Part shown: one piece after another, positions 23,621 through 35,286 of the stretch
How the letters are laid out: each line of letters opens with the position of its first letter
Position numbering within the stretch: the stretch's first letter is position 1
DNA from: Sclerodactyla briareus
Taxonomy: Eukaryota; Echinodermata; Holothuroidea; Dendrochirotida; Sclerodactylidae
Reading direction: 5' to 3'
Length of the DNA stretch: 64,000 nucleotides
Assembly (NCBI GenBank): GCA_026419785.1
Contig: JAODTK010004110.1
Location: 1 to 64,000, forward strand
Position numbers and translations under genes: made by a program
Notes under the pieces: generated by a model
The model's input: the letters and a program-made list of their open reading frames with translations, nothing else
Database searches by the model: none
What the model was told of the DNA's origin: nothing

Positions 23621-24039
23621 CAAGTCAAATGTCACCAATTGCTTGTTCACTCCCAACTTTGCAACCCTTAGCCCAAAACTCCAGTCCAAGTGCCTGATGG
23701 CCAGTACACGATGATGAGGAATAGACAGAAAAAACTCCCATCTACATCCTTGCAGTGTAGAATTTGATTTGACAGCATCGCCTCTCGTGCAGAGTTGCCT
23801 CTTTTTTAGACTGTTTTGTTTTTCCTTTCTCCTTTTAAGTAGGCGCGGAGAACGACGACAAGACGTTTGTGACACATCTTCAGTTCTGCTCAGGCCGCGG
23901 TTGTAGGAAGAAACATCAGCTTGCAGCAGGTAATCCACGATGTTGAGCCTGTGATTGTGGTCAGGGTTTTGTGCTGTCCCATCTGCGGTGATAACTCCTA
24001 TAATACAGACAAGGCCGAACAGATATGCATTCAAATTAA
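23609..24039 (-). CDS. Candidate secreted peptide or prohormone exon (unidentified)
   Basis: The minus-strand frame opens with a signal-peptide-like segment, LNAYLFGLVCIIGVITADG: a hydrophobic core of about 12 residues and small residues at the likely cleavage site. It continues with a region of basic sites (CRRSPRLLKRR at about residues 59-69 and NSLKKR at about 74-79). After KKR comes a peptide starting with Gln and containing two cysteines 15 residues apart (QLCTRGDAV... LQGCRWEFF), the layout of a disulphide-looped neuropeptide with a possible pyroglutamate N-terminus. I do not recognise a known family. The ring is close in size to, but not, a natriuretic ring. No ATG lies in frame. The natural start would be a CAG acceptor at about 24040, implying a start codon in an earlier exon. 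The last residues derive from a TGACC repeat, so the true 3' boundary is probably earlier. A chance open frame remains possible. Confidence 0.3.
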
Positions 24040-24639
24040 CTGGCCATTTAAGGGCCTAACACTTGTAAAAGAAAATCAATGACGGACTGAGGAGTGTCAG
24101 TGATTCGTGACTATTCAATCCAACCGCCATCAATTCCAGGCTGTTCGAGACACTCCCATAACCTTGAACGGGACCAAAACGCCGCAGGCCTGATATGAAA
24201 TCAACTTACAAAGGATGAGTACATTTGTTCCCCCAAAAATTGGCCAACCAAACCGTCAATTGAGCAAAAATACAGCTTCATATAGAAAAAAAAGGAGTGT
24301 AATAGGACCTTATTGCTGTTTATTATGCAATTAGCAACGAGCGTCTCAAGCCCTCAAATCGTATCTGGACTTTCCTATACATGCGAATTAGGTCCACGAC
24401 CCCCCATTAACAAGCCACGGAGAACATTGGGTTAATGAAAAAGAGTTTACCCCTTATAGCCTGTATTTTCTATGGCGGTTTTACTGTATGCCTCATTGGG
24501 GTACTTAACATGCTGAGGTAGACAGGATAAATGGAAGAAAACTTTACCTCGTTACGACTATGAACAAAAATATATAATACGACACATGGAGGAACCGGCA
24601 CCAATCTGGTGAAACATGCATCACGGGTATTGAACACGT

Positions 24640-24872
24640 CCAACGCCCCGGGGCTTTGCTTCCTCCACGGCAGTTTAGTTCTAAGCTATCACTGAAACTC
24701 GAAATTATCAGTTATCGGATTACAAGAAGCTTCGCCCATAGTATTGGTCGTATAGTTCCCGATTTTTCCTGTGACTTTATCCGGCATTACATTTCTGCAC
24801 TGCCGGCCACCATGGTCTCAGCTTCAACGTCTTGTTCAAAGTTCAAGATTTTTTTAAAGTAATATCAGACTT
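24640..24872 (+). mobile_element. Possible LINE C-terminal trace
   Basis: The frame at 24656-24862 ends SALPATMVSASTSCSKFKIF, which fits the common LINE ending W(N)SLP--VV-A-S---FK, preceded by an RSFAHSIGRI segment like the usual RT C-terminal R-FF--R-V-W stretch. No catalytic block is visible upstream. Similarity is by pattern only. Confidence 0.4.
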
Positions 24873-25696
24873 TTCACGCATGTTTAACAGTGTCAAACTG
24901 CTGAAACGGTGATTCTCATGTCACTATTGTAACACGTTTATGGGGTCAACCCACCCTTGTACATTGAAAAAATCTCATATTCAAGAGGGGGTTCCCCGGG
25001 GTTTCCCATCTGGTGTTAGTTGGCCGCTTTGCAATATTGGAAGCGAAATTTACAATTTGACAATGACGTTGATACAGAGTAGATAGACAGGATTACAGAA
25101 ATTGTGGCACACCACTGCAGAAAATGTAATGACTGTGCGTGCCAGATAAAAGCCTTTAGGGGAAATCATGAATTTTATCATGAACGACTTTAACTCAAGA
25201 CTATTCGCCCACAGTTGGTGAGGCGGGGTCCAAAGAATGATGGGTAGAATCCCAATCTACAGTATTCGTTCCTGTCAAGGAAAAAATTGAAACGAAATCA
25301 GATCGAGATGTGGATCGTGGCGACAGTTTCCGGTAGTGATGTCATAACACGGCCTCCCCGTCTGTTTTTGGTAGGACCGTAGGTTAGCAGTAGTGGGATA
25401 TACCCGCAAAAAAAAAACAACAACAAACAAAACCCATTTAATGAATACTATTGCGATTTTAGGCTCAAACATATAATAACTGGAAATACATGTTTATTGA
25501 TTTTGTTTGATTTTATTACGGGTTTCGGGAGGTCGTGAGGCTTAACAAAGACCCTGGCCGTATCGATCGTGGAAGAGCACGACGATTAGCTCGCGCCTTT
25601 TGCGAGGACTAGTCATCAGATGATAGCAGGCAGGCGTGGCCATTCCCAACCTGCTCCGGGAACCGATATTTTACGTCCCCCCCCCCCCCCCAAAAA

Positions 25697-25819
25697 AAGG
25701 ACGGTAAGTGCATAGACTCCAGGTTCCGACAAATGTCTCAGAATCTCGACGAGCGAATGTTCGAATTCAACGCGACTGAACACAAGGCCGACCGGGAGAG
25801 ATTCATTGCAAATATCCAA
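25697..25819 (+). other. Short charged open frame, possible coding trace
   Basis: Forty-one codons, with residues such as RFRQMSQNLDERMFEFN, show a charged helical, coiled-coil-like pattern and codon-like composition. It lies just right of a poly(C) run (25677-25691), and the opposite strand is also open (25616-25912). It could be a fragment of a transposon ORF1 or of a host exon. There is no family assignment. Confidence 0.2.
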
Positions 25820-26506
25820 TAACAAACCCCCAAGTAACCCCGAATGTCTGGCATCAAAGCCGAAAACATGAAAGAACGAGACCTGCTCATCGCAACGCCA
25901 GTAACAGCCCACCTAGGGAAATCGTCAGGTGACAGCGGAATTCGAACTGGAATGTTGCTAGCAAGGCGTCACTGATATAACTCCAAAGGATATCCATGTT
26001 TCTAATACCTTTTCAGGTATGGAAACTCCAAGGTGATAACTTGCTTCTAAACGTTGTTATAGTGATGTCCATCGTTAGCCAAACGCAATAGCGTTTCTAG
26101 AGGCCCGAAAAATTTTATTCTATTATTTCAAATCAATTCGGTCGAGAATGAATAACACGATCATTCAACGACTGACTTTTTATCGGTTCATGGATCTTTT
26201 GTGTTGTTTTTTTTCTTCAGATTACCATTGGAATCTTTCGAATCGGTCTGACATGCTGAGATAAATACAGAAGTAAAGTAAAATGTTTCTTCCTATCTTC
26301 ATAATTTTGACAGTGAGTATAGCTCATCTCCCGTCATGTTTGTAAAAGATCGAAGATAAGAATGGGTGGCACTCTTAAGAAAACTATTCATTTATCATGA
26401 TGCAGCAGATCAATTCCAGCAAACTTGCTTATCGTCGGTGATATTCTAGCAGCCCCCCCCCTGTCACGTCGCTCTATTGGCATGAGGCACTTGTTTCGTA
26501 CACAGT

Positions 26507-26674
26507 ATGCCGAGTCCTAATTTGCATGACCATGGAGTTAACGATTCATATACGGATGATACCGATCTTCGTCTCATAATGGAGCCATTAAACTTGCTCT
26601 ACGTTCTACGACAAAGGGAAACCAACGCTACATGGCAATACAGTGGTATTGCATGCCTAATTCAAGTGCCCTAA
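26507..26674 (+). mobile_element. Possible LINE reverse transcriptase fragment (Y-DD block)
   Basis: A 55-codon frame contains HGVNDSYTDDTDLRL, which fits the L2/CR1 RT catalytic block (HG----YADDTQL-L) with Ala replaced by Thr. The frame is too short for a domain and no neighbouring RT blocks are visible, so this is an isolated fossil fragment or a coincidence. Confidence 0.35.
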
Positions 26675-26859
26675 ACTTTCCAGGGCTACCTGAATCGCGG
26701 TAAACCATGTACGCGCCGCTAGTGTCTAATTCCAGTAAAGGGGTTTCCGCTAGAGTGCCTGTGCTTGCAGTCGCGCGGGGAGGTCTCGGTCTCCACTTCA
26801 TGGTTCGGCTTTACAGTGACAGGGACTCGTGCCATGGGTTTCTGGGGTCGGTTTCGGGA

Positions 26860-27105
26860 ATTTTGTCTGTCGTCCAGTCGTCGGCGGTGAGCAGTCACGG
26901 TCAGTGGCAGATCCTGGAGTTCGCTGATCCTCCTTCGGCTAAGGACGTGAAATGGCGGTCGGAGCAGGTTGGGGATGATAAACCCTTGCCTCGATTTCAT
27001 ATTAGCACTAGACGAAAAGAGAAGGTGAGTTATCGCCGGTGCTCATCCACGATCAATACGACAATGGGTTCATTGATCCAAATCAAATTAGGGTGACCCC
27101 AAAGT
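26860..27105 (+). repeat. Third copy of the first segment of the duplicated unit
   Basis: Shares with 4850-5060 and 12890-13090 the phrases GGTGAGCAGTCA-like, GACGTGAAATGG (GACGTAAAAATGG in copy 2), GGAGCAGGTTGGGGATG, ATTAGCACTAGACGAAAAGA, and TATCGCCGGTGCTCATCCAC (exact at about 5016 in copy 1). It is isolated, 8 kb away from the tandem pair, so this part of the unit is a dispersed repeat. Confidence 0.6.
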
Positions 27106-28849
27106 GTCCTAACAGTTATCGTTCTTACAGTCTCTGCAGTGCACAATGGACTCAGCCACGCCACCAAAAATTAGAGGCGACATGTCGCATCCGACCGCAT
27201 TTCCTAACAGCTAGCGACGTATTACAAAGAAAGTTTACGGCTGACTCGCTCGAAATCTTCATGTCTGTGACCTAGCGGAGAGGGAAAACACCGCAGCTCC
27301 AGTTACGCCAATTGTTGCATAATTGTCAGCGACAACGTATTGCGTTTTGTATGAAAACAAACTCTAATACAGGAACTTAATATAGATTCAAATTAGGAGA
27401 TTATATATGAAGGCGAAAACAAAGGAGATAGGTAGATAATTGTTGGACTCGGTGCGTCGTTGTTCTACAAATTTGTAAGCCGTTTTGGATTTTGTCAAAG
27501 CCATTGGTGATTTTCAGATGTATTTAGGGATTGAAGGATTCGGTACATTTTTTATGATTGGGCTAACAGGATCGGAAAATGTACAGCGTACTGTACTCGA
27601 AAACGTTTTCGACGTTGAGGAGAATTTTTCACTTTCGCTTTTTTTTGATACTATTTTCCAAGATATTTGCTGATTTCAATGGCTGGATGATTTCCAATTT
27701 TGTAACGATGTAAAAAGGGCACAACTAAACAAATGTCTCCATGCATCATCTGAAGAAAGTTAGCAAAATGTGGAATTGCGGAGATGCGGGACTGATTTTT
27801 AAACCAGATTTTTTTCAATTTTTGAAAATATGTTCAAGGTTTATTATATTAAGAGACTGGAGGTACTGAATAGTTTCAAAGATTAGACACGAGGAACAAA
27901 GTATCAAAACGAGGGCTTCTCCCAGCATTTTATGCTGCGGATATAGTAGGTTACGAGACATCATATTTCATCAGTTCTCAGTTTATATACAATTTAATAA
28001 ATTTTAAAAATGATAATAATAATAATGATTCGTTTTTTTTTAATAAATATAAACCAAAAAACACAGTAGTACAGGGCGTTACAGTTAAGGATAAGATCCT
28101 CTATACTCAGATGATGACTGAGGCAGGATCCATAACGGCGGATGTTGTGGAGCGAAATTATCATTTTGCGAACGAGGTTGATTTTTTTTTTTTTTTTTTT
28201 TGGCGGGAACAAACTGTATAATGAGTGAAAAGATCCATGAATGATTCAGAGGACGCATGAATAGGAACGTTACAGCTTAATAAGAAGATACATATAGAAT
28301 CAGTTCGCGCGATGCGGCATCATTGACGCATCCGTTCACATGGTTTTAAATTTTTTGGGGGGCCTCTTCATTGCTCGTTTCCCTATGTGTGGGTGGTATG
28401 TTACCGAGACGGAACTTCTATTACTCTCCTCTCGCGAACCAAACCGCAGATATTTAGATACGTTCTATGTTATAACTCGTGAATCGAGCTCGTGTGTTCA
28501 AGTCGGATCCATTTGGATCCTGGCCCGGAGGGAATGTGTGCTTAAACTCGATCAAAGAATTTTGAAGGTCCAATTGTTTTCACAAATCGTGAAGAACGGA
28601 CCGGACGGACCGGACGGGAACTGTGGTCTGTAATGCTCAGCCGACCGGCACTTAACTGTGGATCCGACGAAAACGAATGCGCTCCATCGCCTTGGTATTC
28701 ACATGGGCTATGCCGTGGATGAACAGTGGGAAGATGGAAGTTTGGGCTGCTTCCGGATATGTAACAGTCGGAAAGATGATAAATGAGATACTGCGGAGTA
28801 CATTCGATTTGTAAAAAGTCAACAGTATCATGTGCCTCAATCTTGCCAT
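27106..28849. other. No recognisable gene
   Basis: AT-rich sequence with small AAT and T-run repeats (about 28008-28040 and 28184-28201). A 170-codon minus-strand frame at 28542-29054 runs through the SINE to the right and is not credible as a gene. Confidence 0.45.
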
Positions 28850-29145
28850 TTAAAGGCCCAGCAAGGATGCAGACCCTGGATACTGCACTATTTAGATGCG
28901 AAATCCCCACCAGGTACACGGAATAAGGCAACGCCTTTGGCGGTACATTAATCACACTCAGACGGCACCTTGCAAAATGCCTACCCATCGTTTGTACCTG
29001 CTCCATCCATTGTGTGGCAGCTTGAGAAATCCAGGGGAAGGCAACAGGTACCATTTTTCAAAGTTTTCGGTAATAATCCGAAGGGATAACGAACCTCGTC
29101 TCGGGTGGAGGCCGAGACGCTTAAAAATGTACCACCACTCGGTGA
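28850..29145 (-). mobile_element. tRNA-headed SINE, family A, copy 2
   Basis: On the minus strand the head reads CACCGAGTGGTGGTACA with a B box ACGAGGTTCGTTATCC at about 29102-29087. The body repeats, in the same order as 8215-8535, GGTACC/GGTAC, AAACGATGGGTAGGCATTTT, CGCCAAAGGCG, GTGTACCTGG-type, CCAGGGTCTGCATCCTTG, and ends in GGGCCTTTAAA near 28850. The head abuts a TA microsatellite on the right. Confidence 0.75.
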
Positions 29146-29282
29146 ATATTATATATATATATTATATATATATAATATATATATATATATATTATATATT
29201 ATATAATGCTATATATATATTATAGTATATATATATATATATATATTAGAATATATATATATGATATATATATATATATCTA
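29146..29282. repeat. (TA)n microsatellite
   Basis: About 130 bases of nearly pure TA with occasional single-base interruptions. It is self-complementary and can fold. Confidence 0.93.
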
Positions 29283-29364
29283 GATATTAACGTCTTAAGT
29301 AATTTATAGATTAGAGAAAAAACGATAAAAGTAACTGGACTTCGATGCGAAAGTGCTATGGGCA

Positions 29365-29460
29365 GGAACTCTTCAGCCGATAACCGAGTTTTTCGACCGA
29401 GAAACAAGGTTTATCGACCGATGAACCGAGGTTATTGGCGAAAAATATGGTTTATCGAAT
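29365..29460. repeat. Palindromic 21-bp-type repeat, locus 1
   Basis: Four or five imperfect units of the form GGTTTATCGACCGATGAACC / GAGTTTTTCGACCGAGAAAC. Each half-unit is the reverse complement of the other (GGTTTATCG-GTCGATAAACC type). The same family, in longer form, lies at 63290-63595. Confidence 0.65.
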
Positions 29461-29739
29461 CATGACACTCTGGCTCGCCATAGATGTATGCTATTCACAG
29501 AGCACAGATTAACATTCACTGGAGTTAGAGAAAAAGGATAAACTTATATCAAGAAATCGAGTGAGGGTAGAGCGTCGGATTCTTCTTTCAGGCGTATAGG
29601 GCACGGGGTTGGTCATTCAGATGTGTGGGACGTATTCAAATCGAAAGAAAAATCCGAATTTTTGCAGACGGGAACTACTGAAAAAGGAAGGCATAGAGGC
29701 AGCAATATAGTTCAATACAGGGAATCTTGATTATACTGG

Positions 29740-30300
29740 CTTGGTAGAATACCAGGATCTGCACAAAACATATCTAGGGACAACGTCTACCCAAAGGGAA
29801 TGCGATGAACCAAATTTCAACTTGACCAGACCAGGCTTTCAGGAATGTGTATTACTAGTTCCCAAAGCTGGACTTCTGCTCATCTCATATGACCTCGGAC
29901 CTGTCCTCATCATGAGGGACCCGAGTACCAAATGTAGCTTGATTCATCCAAGTGGGTCGAGTTATCGTGCTCGCAATCCAAAATTGGTGACCGATCAATT
30001 TGTGCCGACTTGTCTCGTGTTCACCACACCCCCCCCCCCCTCATCTCTTTACCGCTAACAATAGGTTATTGTACTCGACCCCATCAGAGTGGTATGTAAA
30101 TGTCCGCATTCGAAACTGTAGTGTGTTAACAAGGTCTTCATGCCCTTGACCTCTGTTGAAACTCAGATGACCTTTGACATGATCCCCAAAATAATCGGGT
30201 TCCCGTACTATTAAAAGTGGGGGGGGGCCGGTTATCCAAGTATGCGCTTGATCCATTTAGGTGGGGGCAAGTTATCGTGTCAACACGATAAGTGAAAGTT
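29740..30300 (-). repeat. TGACC / ACACGATAA-type repeat, reversed
   Basis: Read on the minus strand it carries the landmarks of the 2455-3590 array: AACACGATAACTTGCCCCC, AATGGATCAAGCGC, GGTCAAAGGTCATCTGAG, TCGACCCACTTGGATG, and TTGAAATTTGGTTCATC. A plus-strand open frame at 29741-30058 is a by-product. Confidence 0.65.
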
Positions 30301-31174
30301 AAATAGATGGCGCTATTTCACTTTCTTCGGTCAAAGAATCAGTTAAAATCGGGCGAGGGAGATGCTAAAGAGAAAAATTAAGGATTGCCCAAATTCTCAG
30401 GGTGAAAAAACACGTTCATTTATACACAGCCCGAACTGCATTTTTTAGGTCTTCTTTTTTTCGTCAAAGAGAAGACTGCTCGGTGTAGACGGTCACCATT
30501 TACCCTAACGCGCGCTGTGACAGCCGTGGGACGCCTTCACCAACCCCCCCCCCCTCCCCCTCTCCCGACGCCCATAACAGAGGGAGCGGGCGGGCGGAAA
30601 TATACTTGATAACAGAAAATGCAGTATAGTAAGAGTGTGGTTGACCCTACATCCCGACCTGACGGTGTCTGTGCGCTGCAGACGACTCTAATAACATACA
30701 TAAAAAATGTATCACATAAACCCCTCTCGACCACCCACCCCACCCCTACATTATTGCCCCCTCCCCTTCTCTAAGTGCGCAGGGCGGCTGCCACGTGTTT
30801 GTTGATAGCTGTTCGAGGCTTCCCCCCCCCCCCCCCCCATCGTCTCACATCCCATCTGTTGGGTCTACATAAAAACAGCAGAAAAAAATTTGTCCATACT
30901 GCACCCAACGCACCAACGTGAGTCATGCTAACGGCAGGGGGGGTGGGTGATGTTGTGTACACTTAATTGAGTCTTATTTCTCCGCGTTTTCACATATTTA
31001 TACTGAAAATATGAATCAAAGCCATTTTTTCCAATCAATCGCTCCCGCCCCACACTAGCGGCTCTTATACATTTTTCCCAGATTGCCGAGAGTTCAGATA
31101 GACAAATATCGTGTCCTCTGCTCAATCGGCCACCTACCAACCACCCCCCTTCATAACAGTTTACTGAGATATGA
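30301..31174. other. No recognisable gene; C-rich homopolymers
   Basis: Contains several C runs (30030-30039 just before it, 30546-30553, 30823-30838) and no identifiable coding or mobile sequence. Confidence 0.4.
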
Positions 31175-33965
31175 GATGGACTTTTCGTTAGCACAACAAC
31201 GATTTGGTTCGTTTGGGGAGTGGCTTCAGTTCATTGATCCCTTTAAGAGTTGTGACAATTTGAATCACGTTAAGGAAATAATGCCTGAATGGGTCCTATC
31301 CTCGCATAATAGGGAGCCGAAGTGGATAGCGACCTCCCTTCGATTTCGTTCTCGCTGCTGACAGTTAAACGATTTCCGCCTGTGCCCGGAAAGGTAAACG
31401 TCGATGCAGAAGAATTGATTCTAAGACAGCTGAAGAGGAAAAAAAAAAAAAAATTAAAAAGATCGACTTTTGGCGATTAAGAGATGATCGTTTGTACGGA
31501 GGGTCAATCAAACGCTTGACCTTGCCCTAACTTGCTCACCTCAGCACTTGATTATGTTGTGTGCCTGTTTCTCTGGTAGTAAGGAGAGGGGGTGGAACCG
31601 TGGTTGTTGTATTGCCAGGATATTAAGGATACGCTGCTTACATTGGCTGATCGAAATACGCCCAAATTCGTGCATGAGGTGAAGTATAAAATGTGTCAAC
31701 TGGTTCAGTACGGGTTTATTAGTAGTAAGTATGCACAATTGCGTAAGTCAATTCGAATATTTGTTGTACGAGGATATTGGTTGTTCATGGTGTAGATCAT
31801 TTCTTTAGCGGTAATCGGCCCAATTGCTTTTGTATATCTCGGTTTACTGCTGTCTTGGTATACTTCTTAGTCCCATGACAATATAATTTGACCCATAGTT
31901 TTCAGGAAACGGCAAATTTGTTTGAGGATTCGCTATTATGGAGAAAATGAAGAATATAATGAAGAAAATTGAGTCTCTTTCAAGTTATCATGACAAAAAA
32001 CGGTAATAAAATGTCCCCACAAAAGAAGCGTGAAGGAAAAACGGCATTAAATATAGACCAACTTATACCAATGTTAATATGGGAAAAGAAATAGCGGTCG
32101 TTGAAACATATGCAAATGATGAAAATTTGCTGAGGGGTGAGGCGGCCGCGGGTGTGTAACAAGATACGATAACACGAGGAGTTAAAGTCGCAGACAAACG
32201 CTCCCAAGAGAGGGCGGAAGGAGGGAGATTCGCAAGACTTTTTGGCGAAGAGGAGTTCTGGAACCACAGGAGGACAACGGTGTGGGGATGTGGCTCCATT
32301 TCATTGATCCCTTTTAAGATCTTGTGACAATTTGAATCCTTGCAGGAAAATAATGCCTGAATGGTCTGTCCTGGCATAATAGGGAGGCCGAAAGTGGAAT
32401 AGCGCCACTCCATTCGATTCGTGCTCGTGATGACGTACACGATTTCCGCCTGTCCCGTGAACAGGTAAACGTCGATCAGAATGATTCTAAAGCCTGAAAG
32501 GGGGGGAAAAAACAAAAAGTTCGACTTTTGGCGATTAGAGATGGATCGTTTGTACGGGAGGGTCTCAAACGGCGTAACTTGCCCTAACTTGCTCACCTCA
32601 GCACTTGATGTGTTTGAAGTTTCTCTGGTAGTAAGGAGAGGGGGTGGAACCGTGGTTGTATCGACAGGAATATTACGAATACGCTGCTCTACATTTGGCT
32701 GATAGCAATAACGCCCAAATTCTGCATGATGTGAAGTATAAATGTGGCAACTTGTTCCAGTACGTGTTATTAGTAGTAATGATATTCACACAGTTGCGGT
32801 AAGTCAATTCAGATATTTGTTTTGTCCGAGATTGTCTGTATCATGGTGTAGATCATTTCTTTCACAGCGGTACTCGGCCCATCTTTTTTATAACTCGGTT
32901 CTGCTGTCTTGGTATCCTTTCTTATTCCCCGATGAAATATACTTTGACCCATAGTTTTCAGGAAACGGCAAATTTGTTTGAGATCGCTACTGTATGGAAA
33001 AATGAGAATATAATGATACCCATTGGAGTCTTCTTTCAAGTTAATCCTGACAAAAAGGTAATAAAATGTCCCCACAAAAGAAGCGTGAAAACTGCATTAA
33101 TATATTACATACTTAACCAATGTATCTGGGACAGCAATAAGCGTCGTGGAATCATATGGCAACTGACAATGCTGAGGGCGGCCCGCTGGGTGGTACAAGA
33201 TACCATAACACAGAGTAAATGAAGTCGTCAGACAAACGCTCCCAAGAGAGGCGAGAGGAGATCGCAAGACTTTTTTGGAGAAAGGAGTTCTGGAACACAA
33301 GGAGGACACGTTTGGGGATTGCTCCATTTCATTGATTCCTTTTAAGATCTTGGTGACAATTTTAATCACGTTTCAGGAACTAAGCCCTGAATGGTCCTGG
33401 CTGGCTTAATCGGGACAGCCGAAAGTGGAATAGCGCCCTCCATTCGATTTCGTTCTCGTGCTGACGTTTACACTATTTCCCGCCTGTCCCGGAACACGGT
33501 AACGTCTGATCAGAAGGATTCTAGACAGCTGAAACGGGGGAAAAAAAAAAGTTCTACTTTTTGGGCGATTAAGAGATGAGCGTTTGGACGGAGGTCCTCA
33601 ACGAACGCCTTTGACCTTGGCCCTACCTTCTCACCTCAGCACTTGTTATGTTGGTGACTGTTTCTCTGGTATTAAGGAGAGGGGGTGGAACCGTGGTTGT
33701 ATTGCAGGAATATTACGAATCGCTCTCTACATTTGGCTGATAGAAATAACGCCCAAATTCGTGCATGAGGTGGAGTAATAGCGGGTCGTGGAACACATAT
33801 GGCAAAGTGAAAATGTGAGGCGCACGCGGTGTAACAAGATACGTAACACGAGGAGTAAAGTCGTCAGACAAACGCTCCCAAGAGAGGGCTGAGAGGAGAT
33901 CACGCACAAGAAAGGACTTTTTTGGAGAAGTGAAGAGGAGTTCTGGAACACTTTGTTGTGTGTTT
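31175..33965 (+). repeat. Three tandem copies of an approximately 1.05 kb unit
   Basis: Three direct copies begin near 31175, 32215 and 33235. Shared anchors include TCATTGATCCCTTT / TTCATTGATTCCTTTTAA at 31232, 32301 and 33331; CCTGAATGG at 31284, 32356 and 33387; GATTTCCGCCTGT-type at 31372, 32444 and 33474; GGAGAGGGGGTGGAACCGTG at 31584, 32634 and 33676; CGCCCAAATTC at 31658, 32712 and 33749; and CAGACAAACGCTCCCAAGAG at 32194, 33230 and 33866. Spacings are about 1.02-1.07 kb. The third copy lacks roughly the 400 bp present between the CGCCCAAATTC anchor and the end in the others. No frame is preserved between copies, so the 177-codon minus-strand frame (32063-32596) is not a gene. The copies differ by many single-base indels. 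Confidence 0.9.
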
Positions 33966-34085
33966 CTCCCCTTGTTTCGTCTGTGTTCGTTTATTAGGTA
34001 TGTAGAGCGCCGAGAGGCTTTTTGCATTAGGCGCTCTATCAAGTCCCCATTATTATTCGTCTTATTAAATGATTTTAAAAAGAAA
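33966..34085 (+). mobile_element. Element 3' tail after the tandem array
   Basis: AGAGCGCCGAGAGG ... AGGCGCTCTATCAAG followed by ATTATTATT resembles the standard 3' tail of LINE or SINE families. It sits directly after the third tandem copy, which raises the possibility that the 1.05 kb units belong to a mobile element ending here. Confidence 0.45.
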
Positions 34086-34119
34086 ATAAAAATACCACCA
34101 TATCTCAAGAGCAGTTAGT

Positions 34120-34225
34120 GTCCAAGCACGGGCGGCAAAGCGATAGCGACGCTAACATTACCGTAACATTGAGCAATCATCCACCGCGGTTCGAGATCAA
34201 CACGATACATTGTATATCGTCACAA
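34120..34225 (+). mobile_element. tRNA-derived SINE head (remnant)
   Basis: An A-box-like GGCAAAGCGATAGCG (about 34133-34148) and a B box CGCGGTTCGAGATC (about 34184-34198) have near-tRNA spacing. Its GGTTCGAGATC core matches the element at 2135-2215. No acceptor stem pairs. Confidence 0.35.
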
Positions 34226-34439
34226 TGATTCGCCAATGGAAATTGATACCGAATACCGGAGATGAATTATGTGGTAAACCAGCACATGTAAAAAGCTTTG
34301 CCCATCACTACCAGGTTTTGCGAGGACACTGCCCCGAGAGCCCACGAATTTGGTTCTTATCAATTTATTACAGTATCAATATTCTAGTAGAACTAAGGAG
34401 AAACTGAGTGATTCATTCAGAGGGAATTCATGATTTTGA

Positions 34440-34790
34440 ATAGCAGTTAAATACCATATGGATGTTATTTGTTACCAAATAATGATGAATTGTGGATAAG
34501 TACCGTCATTTGTGTGAAATATAGTCATCTACTTCAACAACGGACAACTCTTGGAGACCAAATTGTGAATGAGTTACCAGTATACTGTTATTTGTGTAGA
34601 CCTATACATAATATTTTTCACTGTGAACTACAGAATAACGGTGAATAATAGAGACAACCTCTAATGAAGACCGTGTTTGTGTTATAGCACTGATTTTACT
34701 GTGAACTAAACAAATACAGTCACGTATAGGCAAAACTCCAGTGAGTTACTGTTGATTTCCTTGTGTTACGACTATATTTTTTCGAACAAG
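34440..34790 (+). repeat. Minisatellite of about 90-bp units, left array
   Basis: Degenerate units containing GTGAACTACA-AATAACGGT, GAGACAA-CT, GTGAATGAGTTACC, and TGTTATTTGTGTAGACC. About three to four copies. The same unit forms the array at 37550-38425. Confidence 0.6.
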
Positions 34791-35286
34791 GTAAACAAAT
34801 GAAAATGTCGCAAATGAAAATGAGGTACTCATCGGATGACCAAGGTAAGACAAAAGTGAAATAAAGTCGTCAACAGATGGATGACTGGATGAGGTGAGAA
34901 ATGCTTTCTTAGAGTGGGGCGAGAAGAGGAGTTCACGGTCAACAGCAACCAGCCACTCTCTAGCTGGACTGGAGTACCCGAGTCACATATGTGAGAAGAA
35001 AGTTTCTGGAAAGAAGACGAAAAAGAGACAGCATCAGTTATGCATGCCACCTTTTTGTTTGTTTTTTCTACTGAAAAATGTTATAACAAATGTGGAGTGA
35101 ACTGTTCCGCAATTAAGTTCATGTGCAAACTACATTCTTTTAATTGAGTGAATTTTTCTTACAAAAATAATGTGTACTGAAATTATCGATCACTCAGAAC
35201 AGAACACGCTCTAGAGGAACTTTCCCATACTGTATACCTTCAGTCATCACTGTTTAGGCTCACTCACTCACTCACCACTCACTCAC

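Noticed and set aside
28542-29054. 170-codon minus-strand open frame
   Set aside because: Runs through the SINE body and head. The other SINE copy has no such frame.
29555-29600. tRNA-like text GGTAGAGCGTCGGATTCTTC
   Set aside because: The A-box-like start is good, but the expected B box is degenerate (GGTTGGTCATT) and stems do not pair.
32063-32596. 177-codon minus-strand open frame
   Set aside because: Lies inside the triple tandem unit and is not conserved in the other two copies.
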